DNA of 6,929 nucleotides, taken from Candidatus Poribacteria bacterium (GTDB lineage Bacteria; Poribacteria; DTPJ01; WJIO01). The position numbers and the translations under genes were made by a program. Shown here one piece after another: positions 4,958 to 6,929 of this stretch. The notes beneath the pieces were generated by a model. It did no database searches, had not been told where the DNA came from, and saw only the letters and a list, made by a program, of their open reading frames with translations. The stretch is from the NCBI GenBank assembly GCA_014730235.1, contig WJIO01000016.1, forward strand, positions 1-6,929. The letters run 5' to 3'. Each line of letters opens with the position of its first letter. Position 1 is the stretch's first letter.

Positions 4958-6929
4958 ATGAATAAAAAGATAATTGAAAAATACGCTCCCGAAGCAAGAA
5001 AAGCGTTTATCCAGGCGGTAAAAGATAAAGCCGCTCTTTATGGTATTACGGAAAAAAAGGTTCTTCCCTGCGAGGTCAAGGGCGATTTCGCATTCATTAA
5101 CGGGCGGCCCTTCCCCGGAATAGTTTATACCCAGCGGGATGAACTTCTGACGCGGATCAAAGACCACAGTTTCGGTTATATCATGGAGGAAACAGCATAT
5201 ACATGGTTTAACCGCTTTGCCGCCATCCGTTTCATGGAGATAAACGGCTACCTGTCTCACGGCTACCGGGTATTAAGCCATCCCCAGGGGCATAGCATCC
5301 CTGAGATCGTGGAAAAAGCCCAATTTGTAAACATGCCCGGTCTGGATAAGGACCAGGTTATCCGGCTTAAGATGGCCGGCGACAGGGATGAAGAGCTTTA
5401 CACCTGGCTTCTTATAGCCCAGTGCAACGAAATGAGCGCAGCCATGCCTTTCCTGTTTGAGAAGGTTGACGACCCTACGGAGCTTCTCCTACCCCATAAC
5501 CTGCTTCATACCGGCTCCGTCATCCGGGATATGGTGGAGACCATACCCGAGGAGGACTGGCGGGAGGTGGAGATCATCGGCTGGCTTTACCAGTTCTATA
5601 TTTCCGAGAAGAAGGACGAACTTATGGCGGCGAAGAAAGCCTATAAATCTGAGGATATTCCCGCGGTAACACAGCTTTTTACGCCCAACTGGATCGTCAA
5701 ATATCTGGTTCAGAACTCCCTGGGCGCAAAGTGGCTAAGGACATATCCCAATTCCAGCCTTAAAGATAAGATGGAGTATTACATCGAACCGGCGGAGCAG
5801 ACGCCGGAAGTTATGGAAGAACTCAAAAGGATAACGCCGTCATCCCTGAATCCGGAAGAGCTGACAGTCATGGACCCGGCCTGCGGCTCCGGACATATTC
5901 TGGCGGAAGCCTATGACCTGATGAAGGAGATATACCTGGAACGGGGTTACAGGAAGCGGGATATCCCCCGGCTTATCCTGGAGAAGAACCTGTTCGGTCT
6001 GGAGATAGACGACCGGGCTGCCCAGTTGGCCGGATTTGCCCTCATGATGAAGGCCCGGAGTGACGACAGGGAGATATTTGGGCGGAAGGTGCAGCCAAAT
6101 GTGGTGGTTATTAAAGGCAAAAGATTAGGCGCAGAGGCACAGAGATACAAAGGGACAGAGAATGGGGAAAATTCTTTGTGCCTTAGCGCCTCTGAGCCTT
6201 TGTATCTTCTTTTTGAAAACGCTGACACCTTCGGGTCTCTAATCCGTATTCCGCATAGTTTGAAAAAGAATCTGCCTGTTATAAAAGAGGAAATTGATGA
6301 ACTGGAGAAAAAAGGCGATCTTTTATCTTACAATATTATTGAGGATATGAGACATATCGTAAGACAGACAGAGCTTTTATCATGTAAATATGATGTAGTT
6401 GTGGCCAATCCGCCATATATGGGCAGAAGAAAAATGAATCTGAAGCTAAAAAAGCTGGCGGATAAGGAATATCCCAATACAAAGTCGGATCTTTTTGCCA
6501 TGTTTATTGAACGCGGTTTTGAAATGGCAAAATCCGATACAGGCCATAATGCAATTGTTACCATGCAAAGCTGGATGTTTCTATCTTCCTATCATAATAT
6601 GAGAGAAAGCTTAATTAATTTCTCTGCAACTCGGAATATGGTGCATATGTCGAATGGTGTTATGGGTATTGCATTTGGGACAAGTGCCACCATTTGGTTT
6701 AATGCCAGATTACCGTCATATAAAGGTAGTTTTTCTTATGTTGATTATAGTGACCTATCACCTGATAATGTTCCAATAGAATTCCCAATAAAGAATGATA
6801 GGTTAAGAGAAGCCTCTTCTGAAGATCTCAAAAAGATACCTGGTTCGCCTATTGCATATTGGGTGAGTGATAAGGTAAGAGAAACATTTCAGGAGTCAGT
6901 AAAACTATCGGAAATTGCAGAGACTAGGC
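4958..6929 (+). CDS. pglX: BREX type 1 adenine-specific DNA methyltransferase PglX, 3' end cut by window edge
   Basis: PglX transfers a methyl group from S-adenosylmethionine to the N6 of adenine in a short non-palindromic site, marking host DNA so that BREX blocks only unmodified phage. The frame is open from ATG 4958 to the edge, 657 residues seen of about 1200 usual. AAGG at 4947-4950, overlapping the brxC stop, supports this start. A family block FTPNWIVKYLVQNSLGAKWL lies at residues 241-260. Motif I for cofactor binding is DPACGSG at 306-312, and catalytic motif IV is NPPY at 484-487 (VVVANPPYMGRRK), the form expected of N6-adenine methylases. The target-recognition region should follow motif IV and is only partly present. 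Between the motifs, residues about 389-419 include a translated palindromic repeat. GC content falls sharply after about 6240. No stop or frameshift is seen. Confidence 0.94.
   Translation, partial: MNKKIIEKYAPEARKAFIQAVKDKAALYGITEKKVLPCEVKGDFAFINGRPFPGIVYTQRDELLTRIKDHSFGYIMEETAYTWFNRFAAIRFMEINGYLSHGYRVLSHPQGHSIPEIVEKAQFVNMPGLDKDQVIRLKMAGDRDEELYTWLLIAQCNEMSAAMPFLFEKVDDPTELLLPHNLLHTGSVIRDMVETIPEEDWREVEIIGWLYQFYISEKKDELMAAKKAYKSEDIPAVTQLFTPNWIVKYLVQNSLGAKWLRTYPNSSLKDKMEYYIEPAEQTPEVMEELKRITPSSLNPEELTVMDPACGSGHILAEAYDLMKEIYLERGYRKRDIPRLILEKNLFGLEIDDRAAQLAGFALMMKARSDDREIFGRKVQPNVVVIKGKRLGAEAQRYKGTENGENSLCLSASEPLYLLFENADTFGSLIRIPHSLKKNLPVIKEEIDELEKKGDLLSYNIIEDMRHIVRQTELLSCKYDVVVANPPYMGRRKMNLKLKKLADKEYPNTKSDLFAMFIERGFEMAKSDTGHNAIVTMQSWMFLSSYHNMRESLINFSATRNMVHMSNGVMGIAFGTSATIWFNARLPSYKGSFSYVDYSDLSPDNVPIEFPIKNDRLREASSEDLKKIPGSPIAYWVSDKVRETFQESVKLSEIAETR
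6143..6207. repeat. Imperfect palindromic repeat inside pglX
   Basis: AGATACAAAGGGACAGAG (6143-6160) pairs with CTCTGAGCCTTTGTATCT (6190-6207): 16 of 18 positions match around a 29-base loop. The surrounding GCGCAGAGGCACAGAG and CTTTGTGCCTTAGCGCCTCTG belong to a low-complexity style (runs of AGAGGCACAGAG and CTTTGTGCC) that I recall from dispersed palindromic repeats, often seen as spurious proteins containing words like LYLCASAP. The opposite strand here indeed reads SVPLYLCASAPNLLP. The element probably spans about 6122-6210. It keeps the pglX frame and adds a peptide (RYKGTENGENSLCLSASEPL) that looks unlike the flanking enzyme, which resumes its family pattern at ENADTFGSLI. Translated insertion of palindromes is known for Rickettsia palindromic elements; relation to those is not claimed. 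Confidence 0.7.

Noticed and set aside
5947-6228. Minus-strand open frame of 93 codons over pglX
   Set aside because: It lies entirely opposite the well-supported pglX frame and owes its SVPLYLCASAP stretch to the palindromic repeat, a typical source of spurious proteins.
1-6929. tRNA, rRNA, CRISPR array, insertion sequence, or Rho-independent terminator
   Set aside because: No cloverleaf, no regularly spaced repeats, no transposase, and no GC-rich hairpin followed by a T-run were found. The gaps between genes are only 1-13 bases.

Overview
The window holds the first four genes of a BREX type 1 phage-defence operon, all on the + strand and tightly packed: brxA (138-797), brxB (799-1383), brxC (1397-4948) and the 5' two thirds or so of pglX (4958 to the window edge). 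Gene order, protein lengths and the visible motifs all fit. These are the BrxA signature ITSGALL-PESRKIA, the BrxB signatures GNVWPWIRAHSLLNNLQ and LFYPGGYDGQSLRLFGRL, Walker A and B in BrxC, and DPACGSG plus NPPY in PglX. pglZ and brxL, which normally follow, would lie beyond the right edge. Bases 1-137 are an AT-rich leader with a perfect 12-bp palindrome and a good ribosome binding site, so the operon probably starts here.

The host is a bacterium using ordinary Shine-Dalgarno initiation. brxA-brxC run at roughly 45-48 % GC. I cannot name a phylum from this window alone.

Three things are unusual. (1) brxC is interrupted by a single in-frame TAG at 3068-3070. The same frame continues with BrxC-like sequence to 4948, so reading through would give an 1183-residue protein of normal BrxC length. 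This looks like a one-base CAG-to-TAG nonsense change; amber suppression or recoding is less likely. (2) pglX carries an imperfect palindrome (18-bp arms, 6143-6160 and 6190-6207) that is translated in frame between methyltransferase motifs I and IV. It looks like a mobile palindromic repeat that landed inside a coding region. (3) Base composition of pglX changes abruptly just after that palindrome, from about 50-63 % GC to about 30-38 %, suggesting a mosaic gene whose 3' part has a different history.

Together, BrxA, BrxB, BrxC and PglX, with PglZ and BrxL, mark host DNA by adenine methylation and block replication of unmodified phage. If the TAG in brxC is real and not read through, this copy of the system is probably inactive or impaired.
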